Assembly (NCBI GenBank): GCA_009746045.1
Contig: RPFO01000645.1
Coordinates: forward strand, 1,259,193-1,319,192
Source: Mesostigma viride
Lineage: Eukaryota > Streptophyta > Mesostigmatophyceae > Mesostigmatales > Mesostigmataceae
Direction: 5' to 3'
DNA: 60,000 bases
The notes under the pieces were generated by a model. The model was not told the origin of the DNA. It worked only from the letters and a program-made list of their open reading frames with translations, and searched no databases. Made by a program: the position numbers and the translations under genes. Numbering within the stretch: the first letter of the stretch is position 1; every line of letters begins with the position of its first letter. Shown here piece after piece: positions 1 to 11,877 of the stretch.

Positions 1-254
1 GCTTCTTGCCGTCTGCGGCCGCCTCCTCCTTTGACTCCTTCACGACCTCTTCCTTGAAAGGTCGCACAACAACGCACTGCGCCGATAGCTGCCCAGGGAG
101 ATGCGAGGTGTGAGGCAGCAGCGTGGCCGCGGGGGCAGAAAAGAAATGGGCATCAACATCAACATCGTTGCCGAGCAAGGGGAGCTTGGTGCGAGCTTGT
201 AGCGGTACCAGAAGTACCGAGGCAGCCAGCCAGGCAGCCGGGTGGTTGACGGGG
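1..254 (-). CDS. Possible exon of an unidentified gene (runs off the left edge)
   Basis: On the minus strand this stretch stays open for about 84 codons after a candidate splice acceptor (CCCAG at 255-259). The reading has protein-like composition: a hydrophobic start, then PLLGNDVDVDAHFFSAP, then an acidic/basic end (EEVVKESKEEAAADGKK) at the window edge. I do not recognise a family. It lies downstream of the family 8 glycosyltransferase exon on the same strand, so it could be a later exon of that gene, but nothing in it looks like a glycosyltransferase domain. An overlapping minus-strand ORF (159-506) uses another frame and looks random. Support is composition, frame and one splice site only. 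Confidence 0.35.
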
Positions 255-1095
255 CTGGGCAGGTGTGCGGGCGTATGAGCGGTCAGGGGGGCGCGCAGGT
301 AGGCAGCCAGAGCCCCAGGTCATATGTGATATGACCTCAAATATCCTCCACACAAGGGTCAGCTTCAGGGAAAAAAATTTCAAACACCCGGTTGGGTGGG
401 GTGGTTGCGGCCCCCAGTCTTCATACCAGCCGTCGGTGTGGCCTGTTCCCATGTTTCCGTACGTGGAGAGGCTACCTGTAATGTAATTGGAAAATTTGGA
501 TATCACATCAGCAATCTGGGGGCGACACAGGACCCCGGATACCAGCGGACCGTATGGCCATCGCTCCTCTCATTCCACTCTGCATGCACAGCATGCCCAC
601 AAAGACACACAACATCAGAATGTCTTCTTATAACCACTATAAAGAAAGGACAGGGGAGAAAAACATCCCCCACCATATGTAAGACAAGCAGCTCCTACCA
701 CAGGAATACAGCACAGCACGCACACAGTCCGCCCACCTAGGTGGCATTTGCCATGTCACCCACGCATCATGCACACAGGAATGCATGACGCAGGCCTGGC
801 CATTTTATCTATTGCGCCCACACTACTCTATCCATGCACGCAAACACAACGCGCACTCACACACATGTGAACGCCCACCCAGCGCGCAAACACACGCCGC
901 TGCCATGCACCCGGTCCGTCCCCGCCATCACGCGCACACACAGTCACACAAACGCTCGATACAAATCAAAAGACAAACATGCACACACACGTATGGCGCG
1001 AATGTGCACCCCAGCCCCCCTCACGCACCAGACTGAGCAGGTTTCATCACACATATCGACATATGAGATGACCTCGCCCCAAGATGATCACCCAC

Positions 1096-1304
1096 CAGGT
1101 CCAGTATGGGCGGCGACACCCCCTTAGCCACCAGCACCACGACGTCGCGTGCGCCAGAACCATACTTGCGCAGTGTGTGCAGCAGCACCAACAAGCCGGG
1201 CAGCTGGCGGTCCTGTTCCAGCAACGTCACCCATGCCTCGGCGCAACCGGAAGGGCCGCCAGCACCCAGCTTGGCGGTAACGGATGCGCCAATGGGCTTG
1301 AGCT
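1096..1304 (-). CDS. Glycosyltransferase family 8 (glycogenin/PGSIP-like), one exon
   Basis: A single minus-strand exon of about 209 nt lies between an acceptor near 1305 (CCACAG) and a donor at 1095 (GTGGGT). It encodes AWVTLLEQDRQLPGLLVLL followed by LRKYGSGARDVVVLVAKGVS. This is the start of the GT8 fold as in glycogenin and plant PGSIP/GUX proteins, where an AYVTLL strand is followed by the helix and the D-V-V-V-L-V strand. Such enzymes transfer sugars from UDP-sugars in the Golgi or to starch/glycogen primers. The DxD metal-binding motif would lie in a later exon and is not visible here. The intron on the upstream side holds the 13-bp array at 1.5-2.8 kb. I found no start exon, so the gene is partial. 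Family assignment is fairly secure; substrate is unknown. Confidence 0.62.
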
Positions 1305-1493
1305 CTGTGGTGTGCCAGCAAACCAACAAAAGCACAGAAAACGGAAGGGGGCAAGCAAAAGTAACCAAAAAGGCACAAGAAAAGTAAGTGAAAAGACACA
1401 AGCAAAGTAGGCACAAGGTCCTGGCCATCCAACCCCCTGGCGATTGAGAGACCCACGGGGTGGCACTCACGAAGCATAGCGAAAACCATAGCG

Positions 1494-2835
1494 AAAAGCA
1501 CAAGGATAAAGCACAAGGATAAAGCACAAGGATGAAGCACAAGGACAGAGCACAAGGATAAAGCACAAGGATAGAGCACAAGGATAAAGCACAATGATAA
1601 AGCACAAGGATAAAGCACAAGGATAGAGCACAAGGATAGAGCACAAGGATAGAGCACAAGGATAAAGCACAAGGATAGAGCACAAGGATAAAGCACAAGG
1701 ATAAAGCACAAGGATAGAGCACAAGGATTGAGCACAAGGATAGAGCACAAGGATAGAGCACAAGGATGAAGCACAAGGATAGAGCACAAGGATAGAGCAC
1801 AAGGATAGAGCACAAGGATAAAGCACAAGGATAAAGCACAAGGATAGAGCACAAGGATTGAGCACAAGGATAGAGCACAAGGATAGAGCACAAGGATAGA
1901 GCACAAGGATAGAGCACAAGGATAGAGCACAAGGATAAAGCACAAGGATAAAGCACAAGGATAAAGCACAAGGATTGAGCACAAGGATAGAGCACAAGGA
2001 TAAAGCACAAGGATAGAGCACAAGGATAGAGCACAAGGATAGAGCACACGGATAGAGCACAAGGACAGAGCACAAGGATAGAGCACAAGGATAGAGCACA
2101 AGGATAGAGCACAAGGATAAAGCACAAGGATAGAGCACAAGGATAGAGCACAAGGATAAAGCACAAGGATAAAGCACAAGGATAGAGCACAAGGATAAAG
2201 CACAAGGATAGAGCACAAGGATAAAGCACAAGGATAGAGCACAAGGACAGAGCACAAGGATAAAGCACAAGGATAGAGCACAAGGATAGAGCACAAGGAT
2301 AAAGCACAAGGATAGAGCACAAGGACAAAGCACAAGGATAGAGCACAAGGATAGAGCACAAGGATAGAGCACAAGGTTAAAGCACAAGGATAAAGCACAA
2401 GGACAAAGCACAAGGATAGAGCACAAGGATAAAGCACAAGGATAAAGCACAAGGATAGAGCACAAGGATAAAGCACAAGGATGAAGCACAAGGATAGAGC
2501 ACAAGGATAAAGCACAAGGACAGAGCACAAGGATAGAGCACAAGGATAGAGCACAAGGATAGAGCACAAGGTTAAAGCACAAGGATAAAGCACAATGATA
2601 AAGCACAAGGATAAAGCACAAGGATAGAGCACAAGGATAAAGCACAATGATAGAGCACAAGGATAGAGCACAAGGATAGAGCACAAGGATAAAGCACAAG
2701 GATAGAGCACAAGGATAGAGCACAAGGATAGAGCACAAGGATAAAGCACAAGGATAAAGCACAAGGACAAAGCCCAAGGATAAAGCACAAGGATAAAGCA
2801 CAAGGATAGAGCACAAGGATAAAGCACAATGATAG
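1494..2835. repeat. 13-bp minisatellite, about 100 copies
   Basis: This is a continuous tandem array of a 13-bp unit (AGCACAAGGATAA, with A/G, C/T and G/T variants) over about 1.34 kb. The unit length is not a multiple of three and the minus strand lacks stop codons, so all three minus frames stay open and read as Cys/Leu/Ser-rich repeats. These are not genes. The array lies just upstream of the GT8 exon on the minus strand and so is probably in an intron of that gene. Confidence 0.97.
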
Positions 2836-3289
2836 TAATAAAAAACAAGCAGAGGAAAGAGCACGCGGTCGGAGCACGGCGGCCGACCGGCTATATCTAC
2901 GCCTGACTTGTGAAGTGGCGACCGCCCACCCGCGCAGCAGGCTATGCGGACGCAATAATCTTATGTACCTTTTGGTCTAGTAGACCATCAACCTAGTGAG
3001 TCATCAACCTATTGAGTCATCACCCTAGTCAACCACAGAGCTAGAAAAGATCAACCTAGTCAGTCATCGATCTAGCAAGTCAGCTACCTGGTAAAAAACC
3101 ATCAACCTAGTGGGTAACCCTAGTCAGTCATCCGCCTAATACGCCACTCCACATAATCCACGCCTCACCACACACAGCCCTGGGAAACCTCCCAGGTGCT
3201 CACGTGCGGTGACTGCTGCCAGCCACTGATAAGCATGCTAAAACAGCCACGGCAAGACAGCACGATAGCAGCAGCGGGGGCACCCGTAC

Positions 3290-3840
3290 GGAGAGCGGCG
3301 GCAGTAGCGCTCTACTGCAGTACGGATAGCAGCAGCAAGAGCACTACACTGCAGTGCGGATAGCAGCGGCAAGAGCACTATACTGCAGTACTGATAACAG
3401 CGGCAAGAGCACTCTACTGCAATGCAGATAGCAGCGGCAAGAGCACTCCACTGCAGTATGGATAGCAGCGGCAAGAGCACTCCACTGCAGTGCCGATAGC
3501 AGCAGCAAGAGCACTACACTGCAGTGCTGATAGCAGCGGCAAGAGCACTCCACTGCAGTGCTGATAGCAGCGGCAAGAGCACTACACTGCAGTGCTAATA
3601 GCAGCGGCAATAGCACTACACTGCAGTGCGGATAGCAGCGGCAATAGCACTACACTGCAGTACGGATAGCCGCGGCAAGAGCACTACACTGCAGTACGGA
3701 TAGCAGCGGCAAGAGCACTAAACTGCAGTACGGATAGCAGCGGCAAGAGCACTACACTGCAGTACGGATAGCAGCGGCAATAGCACTACACTGCAGTGCT
3801 GATAGCAGCGGCAATAGCACTCTACTGCGGTGCTGATAGC
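3290..3840. repeat. 34-bp minisatellite, about 16 copies
   Basis: Tandem copies of a 34-bp unit containing GATAGCAGCGGCAAGAGCAC and CTGCAGT run through this stretch. Copies differ mainly at a few C/T and A/G positions. Each unit carries a PstI-like palindrome (CTGCAG). Minus-strand ORFs across it are repeat artefacts. Between this array and the 13-bp array (2.84-3.29 kb) there are a few imperfect copies of a short motif (ATCAACCTAGT) at 2988-3130. Confidence 0.95.
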
Positions 3841-4246
3841 AGCGGGCTAAGTTGTACGGGCATCACGCGCACTCAAACACAGCAAGCGAGCGTGGCAGCA
3901 CAAGCTGCAAGGGGCTCCCTTTACACACCCATGCCTTGCCACTGCCCCACGGATGAAATGTCACTGATCAAGACGGGCACGCTGTACGAGGGGGCACTCG
4001 CACTATACATAGCTCGCATCCTGCCGTTGTGGTGTTGCTGTCCACCCACTGGCCAGAACAAGCACGCATCCTCAACCACGGTTGCCGCATGCGCACTATC
4101 CAGGGGCAAAACCGCTATGCAAGGACAAGCGAGATTCTTCAAGTAGTGGAGAGCAGCGCTGCCGTGGCCACAAACTCAAACAAGCCCCATTCTCTCACAC
4201 TGCCGATGCTGATCTAACTCTAGACTCCTCGCAACACCCCATTCAC

Positions 4247-5422
4247 TTAGCTTGGCGCAACAGTTTTCAGCACACAGTTAACCTGGCCTGGCATGTCAGC
4301 ACGTCGGCATGTCGGCATACCTGTCTTCTTATTGGGTTTGCACTCGGGCGCCACCTCCTTGCCCGTGCCCCAGCAACGTGGCTCCTTGCCTGCACCGGCC
4401 GGCCCCTCCCCCCCGGCCGCCTCTGCTCTTGCTTTCCCCCGTGCACGACCTGAGGCTTTACGCCGACACTCCAGCGCGACCGTGCGCGGGGGTGGGAGCG
4501 TGGCGGGGGGCTTGGCCACGGCAGGGGATGATGCCCTTTCTAGGCTAGGTGACGTGGCGTTCTCAGCGACAACGGCATGGCGCAGCAGGTACACAGTCGG
4601 AGTGGTCGTTGGGTAGGAGGTGACTTGTGTCGTGTGCTGTGCCATGAGGCGTGCCCCCCCTCCCCACCACCACCATCCGAGGATGCTCGCTGAGATCAGC
4701 ATGAGGCATAGCGCAAACGACTGCGCGGTGCTGGTTGGGGTTCGCTCGGGCCGCTGGCCCTTGGGGCACACGCCGAGCCTCTGCAGGGACGCCCAGATGG
4801 ACCGCTGCAGCATGAGGGCGGGCTCGTACAGTCCCAAGGGCATGAGCAGCCGCATGAAGATGCCGTTGATGAATTTCAGGATCCAGAACAGCACGTCCAC
4901 GGCCGGCAACAGGGCTTGGCCCAGCCAGACGGCCCGTTTATGGATGGCCGAGAAGGCGCTGCGCATGCGGCCGACCATCGGGATCTTGAAGAAGACGGAC
5001 ACTTCTGGAGTAGTAGGAAGTTCAAAGCAAGGCAGGGACAGTTTTGTAAGCATTTGACAGCTGGGCATGACGGAAGGACGCCTTTGCCTTTTGAGACGAG
5101 ACAGTCGGCACGTACATTTACAGAAAACCACCACGAACGAGGATGTTAGAACAAAACATTTCTGACTGGAGGAAATGTGAAGAATATATGCTCGGTTACC
5201 TCTGTGTAGTATCTGCCGCGTCTTCTTCATTGCGCCCGCCATCAAGCCGCAGCACATTGCCAGCATTGTCAGAAGCAGATCCCAGACGGCAGCCCACGAC
5301 ACAGCTTCTCTGTCTGCTCGCGGGGCGCTGCTCCCCGGCAGGCCGTTCCCCTTCACAACCAGCACGCCCCTCCCCGCTAAGCTCTGGAATGGGCGCCATT
5401 CGCCTTGTGTACTTCCCTGCAT
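4247..5422 (-). CDS. Multi-pass membrane protein of unknown function, two exons
   Basis: Two minus-strand exons join in phase: 5422-5200 (ATG at 5422, donor GTAACC) and 5004-4247 (acceptor CTCCAG, ending at a stop), giving about 326 residues. Hydrophobic segments are AVWDLLLTMLAMCCGLMAGA (exon 1), LLPAVDVLFWILKFINGIF and SFALCLMLISASILGWWWW (exon 2). The last 90 residues are Pro/Ala/Arg/Lys-rich and probably disordered. I do not recognise the family. A further possible upstream exon at about 5517-5612 encodes another hydrophobic helix (WIVASCFLLMLIF) but its splice phase does not fit the frame chosen here, so I left it out. The start codon is therefore uncertain. Confidence 0.5.
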   Translation of the reverse strand: MQGSTQGEWRPFQSLAGRGVLVVKGNGLPGSSAPRADREAVSWAAVWDLLLTMLAMCCGLMAGAMKKTRQILHRGNRAYILHISSSQKCFVLTSSFVVVFCKCTCRLSRLKRQRRPSVMPSCQMLTKLSLPCFELPTTPEVSVFFKIPMVGRMRSAFSAIHKRAVWLGQALLPAVDVLFWILKFINGIFMRLLMPLGLYEPALMLQRSIWASLQRLGVCPKGQRPERTPTSTAQSFALCLMLISASILGWWWWGGGARLMAQHTTQVTSYPTTTPTVYLLRHAVVAENATSPSLERASSPAVAKPPATLPPPRTVALECRRKASGRARGKARAEAAGGEGPAGAGKEPRCWGTGKEVAPECKPNKKTGMPTCRRADMPGQVNCVLKTVAPS

Positions 5423-5612
5423 GGGATTGCTGTAACCACTCACAAGTCTCCGCTATGTTCCATAAGTAAGCATGCAAGAACTACGGTCATTGTGCTCGAA
5501 ATGAGGGAGGTACCCGGTGATGGCTCGCCATTTTTAGTTGGGAAGATCAACATCAGAAGAAAACAGGACGCCACGATCCACTTAATTATATCCGGAAAGT
5601 GCGCCAACAGGT

Positions 5613-7096
5613 AAGCAGCATGATGCTTGGCGGTAAGCTAAGATCCGAAAATGCCGAGGCCGAACCGCCATCGCCATTTGCGTTTATGAAGCGAGGGACG
5701 AAATTTACTAATGCCACCTGATGCAACCCGCCCAATGGTTTTCGCGCTCTTTGAGCAAGCAAACCTGGGACTGAGTCCGTATCATACGGTTCGAATGAGG
5801 TAACTATGGGAAGGGGTAGCATAATATCTACGGCAATTCCGTATAATGGGGCGCCCTGCGGCATCCAGTGACAGCCATTAACAATGCAACGTTTTGTTGG
5901 ATTATTCTTACGTGCCTGCCTGGTCAGACAGCGCTTCAGCGGTGACATCATCGACTTTGACGCTGGGGAGGATCATTGACTTCGACGATGGGGAGAATTC
6001 TCAGGAATGCATTCTCATTTGTCGTGGCTGATAAAATCTTCTCGTATCAATTCCCTCCAAGGAAGCCACTTGGGGTTGTCGCATCTGCCCGCAGCTAGTT
6101 GTCATTGAACATCTGGTCAGTCTAGCGCACGTTGTCTGGCTGGTCACACGCAGCTAAATGCTAGCTTTTCACGGAGGCTTCCATTATTATATCATGGCTG
6201 CAACTTAACGTACACCATTCGGGTCACTCAGCTGCTACGATGGCGGTTGGTAGTTGGCACCAAGCTGCACGTACTTACGCATCGACGCTTTTGCCAACAA
6301 CCTAAAATAAGCCGCCCTTGGTTTTCAGTTGTGAAAAATGTCTGGATTAGGGCTCCTTCTTGTGCCTCCGCGCGCTCTCTGTTTGAGAACGGTTCAATTT
6401 GATGTTCAAGCTGGCCAGGATTCAGCAGTTGTCGACCTTCTTGTTGGACGCAGCACACTCGGGCATTTTTCGTGGCCAGATGTTGATCATGTCCAGATCG
6501 CCTACAACGGGCGGTTCGGGAAATCGCAGGACAAGAGAGCGAGCGGGATCAGCAAGGTACGGATGGACGTGCAGAGAGCGGTGCGCCATAGCTAAGTCGT
6601 CCCCAGATCATCAGCATAACTTGAAGTTTTGTCAAGGTTTACTCCCGCCTACATTAGGGAACCCCTCGCTTGTACATTCATGATTCAGAAGCTGATAAGC
6701 GCTGGCATCGCTTTAACTATCAGGGACTTCTTTTTTGGCGCGGTGACGCAGCCTACCAGTCACTTTGATTAATCATTGTCATCTATAATTGCTTACGGTT
6801 CGTGTAGAACAGTCGTAACTTGCAGCTAGCTTTCTTGAAACTTGCCAACGATAGCCAGTTACAGGCTATTTCGTGGCTCACTCACGTTGTCGTGTGGACG
6901 TGCCTACCGCTGTGTGGGTGCACCTGTCTGCGGGGAAGTTGTCTCACCCGCTCCCTTTGCCCCATGTCCTCCGTTCCATCTATGTTCCACCTGTTGTTGT
7001 CCCCCCTTGGTTCACCCCCCCCTGTGGTCCACGTTTGTCCCCCCTTTGCTCTCCCTTTGCTCCCCCAATTTTCGACCGTTGATCCACTCATGCCAG
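5613..7096. other. Gene-poor stretch, no exon supported
   Basis: Base composition is more balanced here than in neighbouring exons. Short ORFs on both strands lack family motifs and convincing splice borders. Upstream exons of the plus-strand gene ending at 8344 should lie here; 6395-6590 is the best candidate, but I could not verify any. Confidence 0.4.
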
Positions 7097-8344
7097 GTGG
7101 CCACTGCTTCCCACGGACTACGCCCCGGGCTGCTTCCCCTGCTGGCACCAATGTCCCACCTGTGCCTGGGGGCCTTCATGGTGGCGTCCGCATGGGCAGG
7201 CGTCTACTCCCCTCAGGTACATGCATAATTCACAAAGTGCCCTGTAGTTGGAGGGCTACTAGGAAGCACGCAAGTCCTATCATGGTGAGAATAATAACTC
7301 GTTCTAAGCTTGTAAGACCACTGACAGGCACACAAGTCTCAATGCCGTGAGGATAGAATGACTGGTAGGCACACAAGCCCTTGCCATGCCCCCCAGATCT
7401 GTGTGGCTAATGCTGGAGCAGGGCCCATGGCGGGAATGGGATGTGTGGGTGATTGCGTGGTGGCATCCTGTGGGTATCTTTTGTGCAGCATTTCATTGGT
7501 GTGTCGGTATTGTTTTCTAGTCGTGTAATGTGGAACTAACGGATTCAACAACCTCACAATCCATTAACAGCAGCAAGTTGTTGCCTTGCGGAACCTTGGT
7601 TCATGGGGATGGAATCTGTTAGCAACCCCCGGCTGGTCATGGGTATTGTGCAAAAAACAGGCAGTTGTTGGCCTTTGCCTGTCAGTAAGAATCGCCCCAC
7701 AGCGCCTGCTGTCATTTTGCCCCTCTTGCTTGTTTACAAACATCCCTTCCGGACCCTGCACATTCATGCTTGTGAACCCCACATGGGGGCCACTGGTGTG
7801 ATTAAGTAGTTCGTAGTTGAAGAGTTAATGCGTACATAACAATGCCTCAGTCACGCCTGAGCAAGGCCTGGAAGACTTGTTCAACACACAAGAACAACAC
7901 ACACAAAAAAAATGTGTTGCCACGGCCTCGAACCGTCATTATGGCCATGTGCATGAATACTTTATTTGGTGGCACTTGTGCATGCCACCCCCTCGCACAC
8001 CTGCACAGCACGTGGAGAGCATCTGCCGGTTGCGGCGGGCAGCATTAGGCGGCACGTTCATCACTGGGTACCTGGCCAAGAGCCTGTCGGACCGGCTACA
8101 CACGCACACATGGGGCATTCAGCCCGAGTACAAGTCCAACAAGAAGGTTCTGCTGCTGCGGGTGCTGCATGCGTGCTCGTGGCTGCCGCTGCTGGCCGCA
8201 GAGGTGTGCCAGAATCCAGACGAGCCGTCGCGGGCGTGGCTGTGGGTGTCGTGTGTCAGCGCCTGCGTGGCGCTCTGCACGGGCAAGCTGCAGGTGAAGC
8301 TGGAGCAGTTTTACCTCGCATCGCTGTCATCCAAGAACGATTGA
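7097..8344 (+). CDS. Unknown membrane protein, last two exons
   Basis: Two plus-strand exons join in phase 0: 7097-7216 (acceptor TGCCAG, donor GTACAT; 40 codons) and 8009-8344 (acceptor CTGCACAG, ending at TGA 8342-8344; 111 codons). Exon 1 contains a probable membrane helix (HLCLGAFMVASAWAGVY). Exon 2 begins HVESICRLRRAALGGTFIT and contains two more hydrophobic stretches, around VLHACSWLPLLAAEVC and WLWVSCVSACVALC, then a polar tail ending SSKND. I do not recognise the family, and earlier exons were not located. A TGTAA polyadenylation motif follows 175 nt after the stop. The gene converges on the methylesterase gene, with a LINE tail between them. Confidence 0.6.
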
Positions 8345-8518
8345 ACGTCTGGGACCCCACGACTGGGTGGATTAGGGGGAGGGAGGAGAGAGACATTACG
8401 ATAAAAGACCCAAGAGCTTCACTCTTAGCTGGCTACAAAAATTCAGATATCATGTGCAACGCTTGGTGTTGAAACCTGGCCTGCGAGTGAGAATTAAATC
8501 CGTGCATGGATTGTTGCT

Positions 8519-8523
8519 TGTAA
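8519..8523 (+). promoter_or_regulatory. TGTAA polyadenylation motif
   Basis: TGTAA is the usual polyadenylation signal of chlorophycean nuclear genes. This one lies 175 nt beyond the stop codon at 8344, a typical 3' UTR length for the group, and just before a retroelement tail. Confidence 0.45.
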
Positions 8524-8532
8524 ATCACTAGC

Positions 8533-8700
8533 TGCGCTATATTAATTAATTAATTAAACATGTGCTCCCATAGGGGAGTCACGGAGCACCAGAGTTCATT
8601 TAATCCCTGTGTGTGCACAGTGGGAAGGGGGCAGAGCCCCTCCCCTTCCCTCATGCTACAGGCATTCCACTGTGCTGCACTATACATACCAACGAGACAA
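8533..8700 (-). mobile_element. LINE 3' end, tail family A (truncated)
   Basis: Reading the minus strand, the sequence ends in a hairpin at 8562-8582 (GTG-A-CTCCC, loop CTAT, GGGAG-CAC) followed by a (TTAA)n tail at 8540-8556. The inner part, with AATCCCTGTGTGTGCAC on the plus strand, matches the other family A ends at 9.9, 24.7, 25.7, 27.4, 56.4 and 59.8 kb. The loop differs (CTAT instead of CAAC) but the stem is intact. It sits between two convergent genes. Confidence 0.75.
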
Positions 8701-9025
8701 CCCTGCATGCAGTCCAGGCCACTACACCTGCAATATTTATATAACACTTGCATCCATGGGAGTTTGGGAAGTTGTGACATCATGCCATGAGACAATAATA
8801 TGTATAGATCAATGAGTATATTCTGATCAATGAGTATATGTACATTAATTTTATTTATAAATTTATCGAAGTTCTTGTTGGAACGTTCTGGTTGTACTGG
8901 TCATGCCATGCCATTAAAAAGCAGTCTAGCTCTGCGTGCCACTTTAGGCCTGCACGTGGCTCACGCCAGTTGAAACATGGGCGTACATGCAGGCCGCAAG
9001 CTCAAACCCGTACGTGACACGCACT

Positions 9026-11512
9026 TCAAGTGGCAGCCTTCTCAAAAGATTTGCGTGGCAAAACGGGAATGGGCTTCCCGATCCTAAATCTTGTTATAAG
9101 TGTCTGGATGGCTTCTGCAGTCTTCACTGGTTCATCCTCCTGTTCAACGTAACCAAAGCAACAACATCGGAGACCATGAAGCACCCACATGATCATCCAG
9201 ATCATGCAATGATTTAGTGTCATGCAGAATTTCGACACCGGGAGTCGACTAAGAGAAAAGTTGAGGTTCGTGAAGCTGTGCGTCCCTCTGCCGGCCTACA
9301 CTCATGCATGCCAACTCCAAGGGTAGCACTTGATTTAGCTAGGCAGAGGCGCAGAGCTAACAATTTCTTTTGCGCATGCACGAGGGCATGTAACACCGTA
9401 CTGTACCGAATTGACTACTACTTTGAGCATATTAGTCAAAGCCAAGAGGATGCACGGGGCATGCCTTGCATGGGGCATCAATGCCAACAATAACAGGCTC
9501 CTTATTACTTGGTAATACATCTTCATTAAAGGTCGCCCCCTGCGGGCTAGAATAGCCCTAGCTTGAACCATTGGTAGTCACTGCCGCCATGGCAGCCATG
9601 CCTAGCATGTATGCCTAGCCGAGCCACCATACCTAGTCACCTGCCCCGCTAACGCACAGTACACAACCAGCAATAGCCTTAGCTTAGCCTTTGTACAGCC
9701 ATGCTACGTCCTGGCTATGATCAGAGTACTTGCCCATGCTCCTTGTTATGATATGCTCACATGGGTCTTATTGCACCCACAGAACTTGTCGGATCATCTA
9801 TCGTGTCTGATTGCTGCTGTGGCATGCCTCTGGCATGAAGGAGAAAAGTGGTCTCTGCCCTTTCTTCCTGTTGTGCACATACAGGGATTAAAAGCACTTC
9901 GGTGCTCCTTGACTCCCCAACGGATCGAGCACGAGTTTAATTAATTAATTAACTAATTAATTAATTAATCTTCAGTAAAAGTCAATCAAGAGCAACACAC
10001 CCCTTCCCACAATCCAGGTGGGTGGGTGGGTGGGTGGGTGGGTGGGTGGGTGGGTGGGTGGGTGGGTGGGTGGGTGGGTGGGTGGGTGGGTGGGTGGGTG
10101 GGTGGGTGGGTGGGTGGGTGGGTGGGTGGGTGGGTGGGTGGGTGGGTGGGTGGGTGGGTGGGTGGGTGGGTGGGTGGGTGGGTGGGTGGGGGAGCGTTTG
10201 CCCACGTTCTTGCATCCGTGCGTGCATGCATTTGTGTGTTTTTGCACTTGTGCGTGCGTAAAGAAGTAAGTGAGAGCAAGCGGGGAAAGGAGGTGGGCGG
10301 GAAATGACATACCTGCACCGCATGCCCGCACTTTGGAAGTACTGTTTGCTGGAACTTGCCCTGCATCTGGCCGATGATCAGCGTCCTGCAATATGAACAC
10401 CAGGCAATCCACCACAGGCATAGACACGCAGGACACACGCATTAGGCGGAGCAACATCAACTCATGTAGCCTCACTATCCGCATTCTCACACCCGCAGAT
10501 TGGCATGTTCAAACATCCCGATGGATAGCGCACAACAACCAAGGAGCACCGGCTGCAGGCAAGGCAAGAGCACGGCGTGAGAAACAACACCATCTTCTTG
10601 GCAACCCAATCACCGCATATGCACGAAAAAGGGGTGTGCATGCAGGTCCGCTTGTCCCTTGGCAAAGAGCGACATAGAGAGGGGGAGGAAGGGGGCGGGG
10701 GACGTGGTGGATGGGGCAGGGAAGAAGCGAAACAGCCCTCACTTACTTGTCCAATCGGTCCGTGCCCGCCAGCATAAGCATCTTAGGAACCGGCCCATCC
10801 AAGAAGATATCCGAGAGGCCTTCAAACCTGTACCGCGCCCAGCGCACAAGGGAACATGCCCAGCCCACGAGGAAAACATGCAGCATCTTACATGAGGGCG
10901 ACAGAAGCGCATGAAGCACTGCGACAAGCCATATTACACTGCAACTTTAACTTGATATAGGATTGGACCCCAGACATACACTTGTGCCCTCGCCTTTGGC
11001 AGTCAGGTCCTCTACAATGAGCATGAATAATACAATTGTACACGTGCCGGACAATTCCTGCAGAGAGAGGAGCCTATCAAGAAGGAAGACGGCTGGGAAC
11101 CCTGCTATTGCTGGCTGCTGCTACCCGCACCGCTGCTAGTCCCAAGCACGCACCATCCTCTCCAGTATTGCTCGCTCTTCTCCAGGGGTGTCCGCCACAC
11201 CAACCTGCCCAGCGGCCAAACCCAACAGAGATGCCACGAAGCCGTGCACGAGATGACAGAGATGTCAGAAGGGTGGCGTGGTCCTCCCTTTGGGACCTCT
11301 TGGGAGCTGTCAGGACAAGGAAAATGACTGAGGACCTGGTGAGACCAGCAATCAGGGCAAGGCAGGTGGGGGAGGCAGAGCGATGGGCGGCAAGAGAAGA
11401 AAGCCCATGCCCTGCTATGGAGCAGGTAGACTCGTGGGTGTATCATGTATTACATTCCAAACATCTTTGAGAGGATAAAAACAAAATTTGTGGAAGAAGA
11501 AGAAGAAGAAGA

Positions 11513-11595
<83 letters not shown>

Positions 11596-11631
11596 GAGGA
11601 GGAGGAGGAGGAGGAGGAGCAGGAGTAGGAG

Positions 11632-11712
<81 letters not shown>

Positions 11713-11781
11713 GAGGAGGAGGAGGAGGAGGAGGAGGAGTGGTACTAGTACTAGTACTAGTACTAGTACTAGTACTAGTAC

Positions 11782-11877
<96 letters not shown>

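Noticed and set aside
1021-2864. Minus-strand ORFs of 446-574 residues, rich in Cys, Leu and Ser
   Set aside because: They are the three frames of a 13-bp array without stop codons on one strand. Only the last part of one (1096-1304) is a real exon.
10018-10191. Telomeric repeat
   Set aside because: GGGT units lack the algal TTTTAGGG or TTAGGG pattern, and the tract lies inside an intron.
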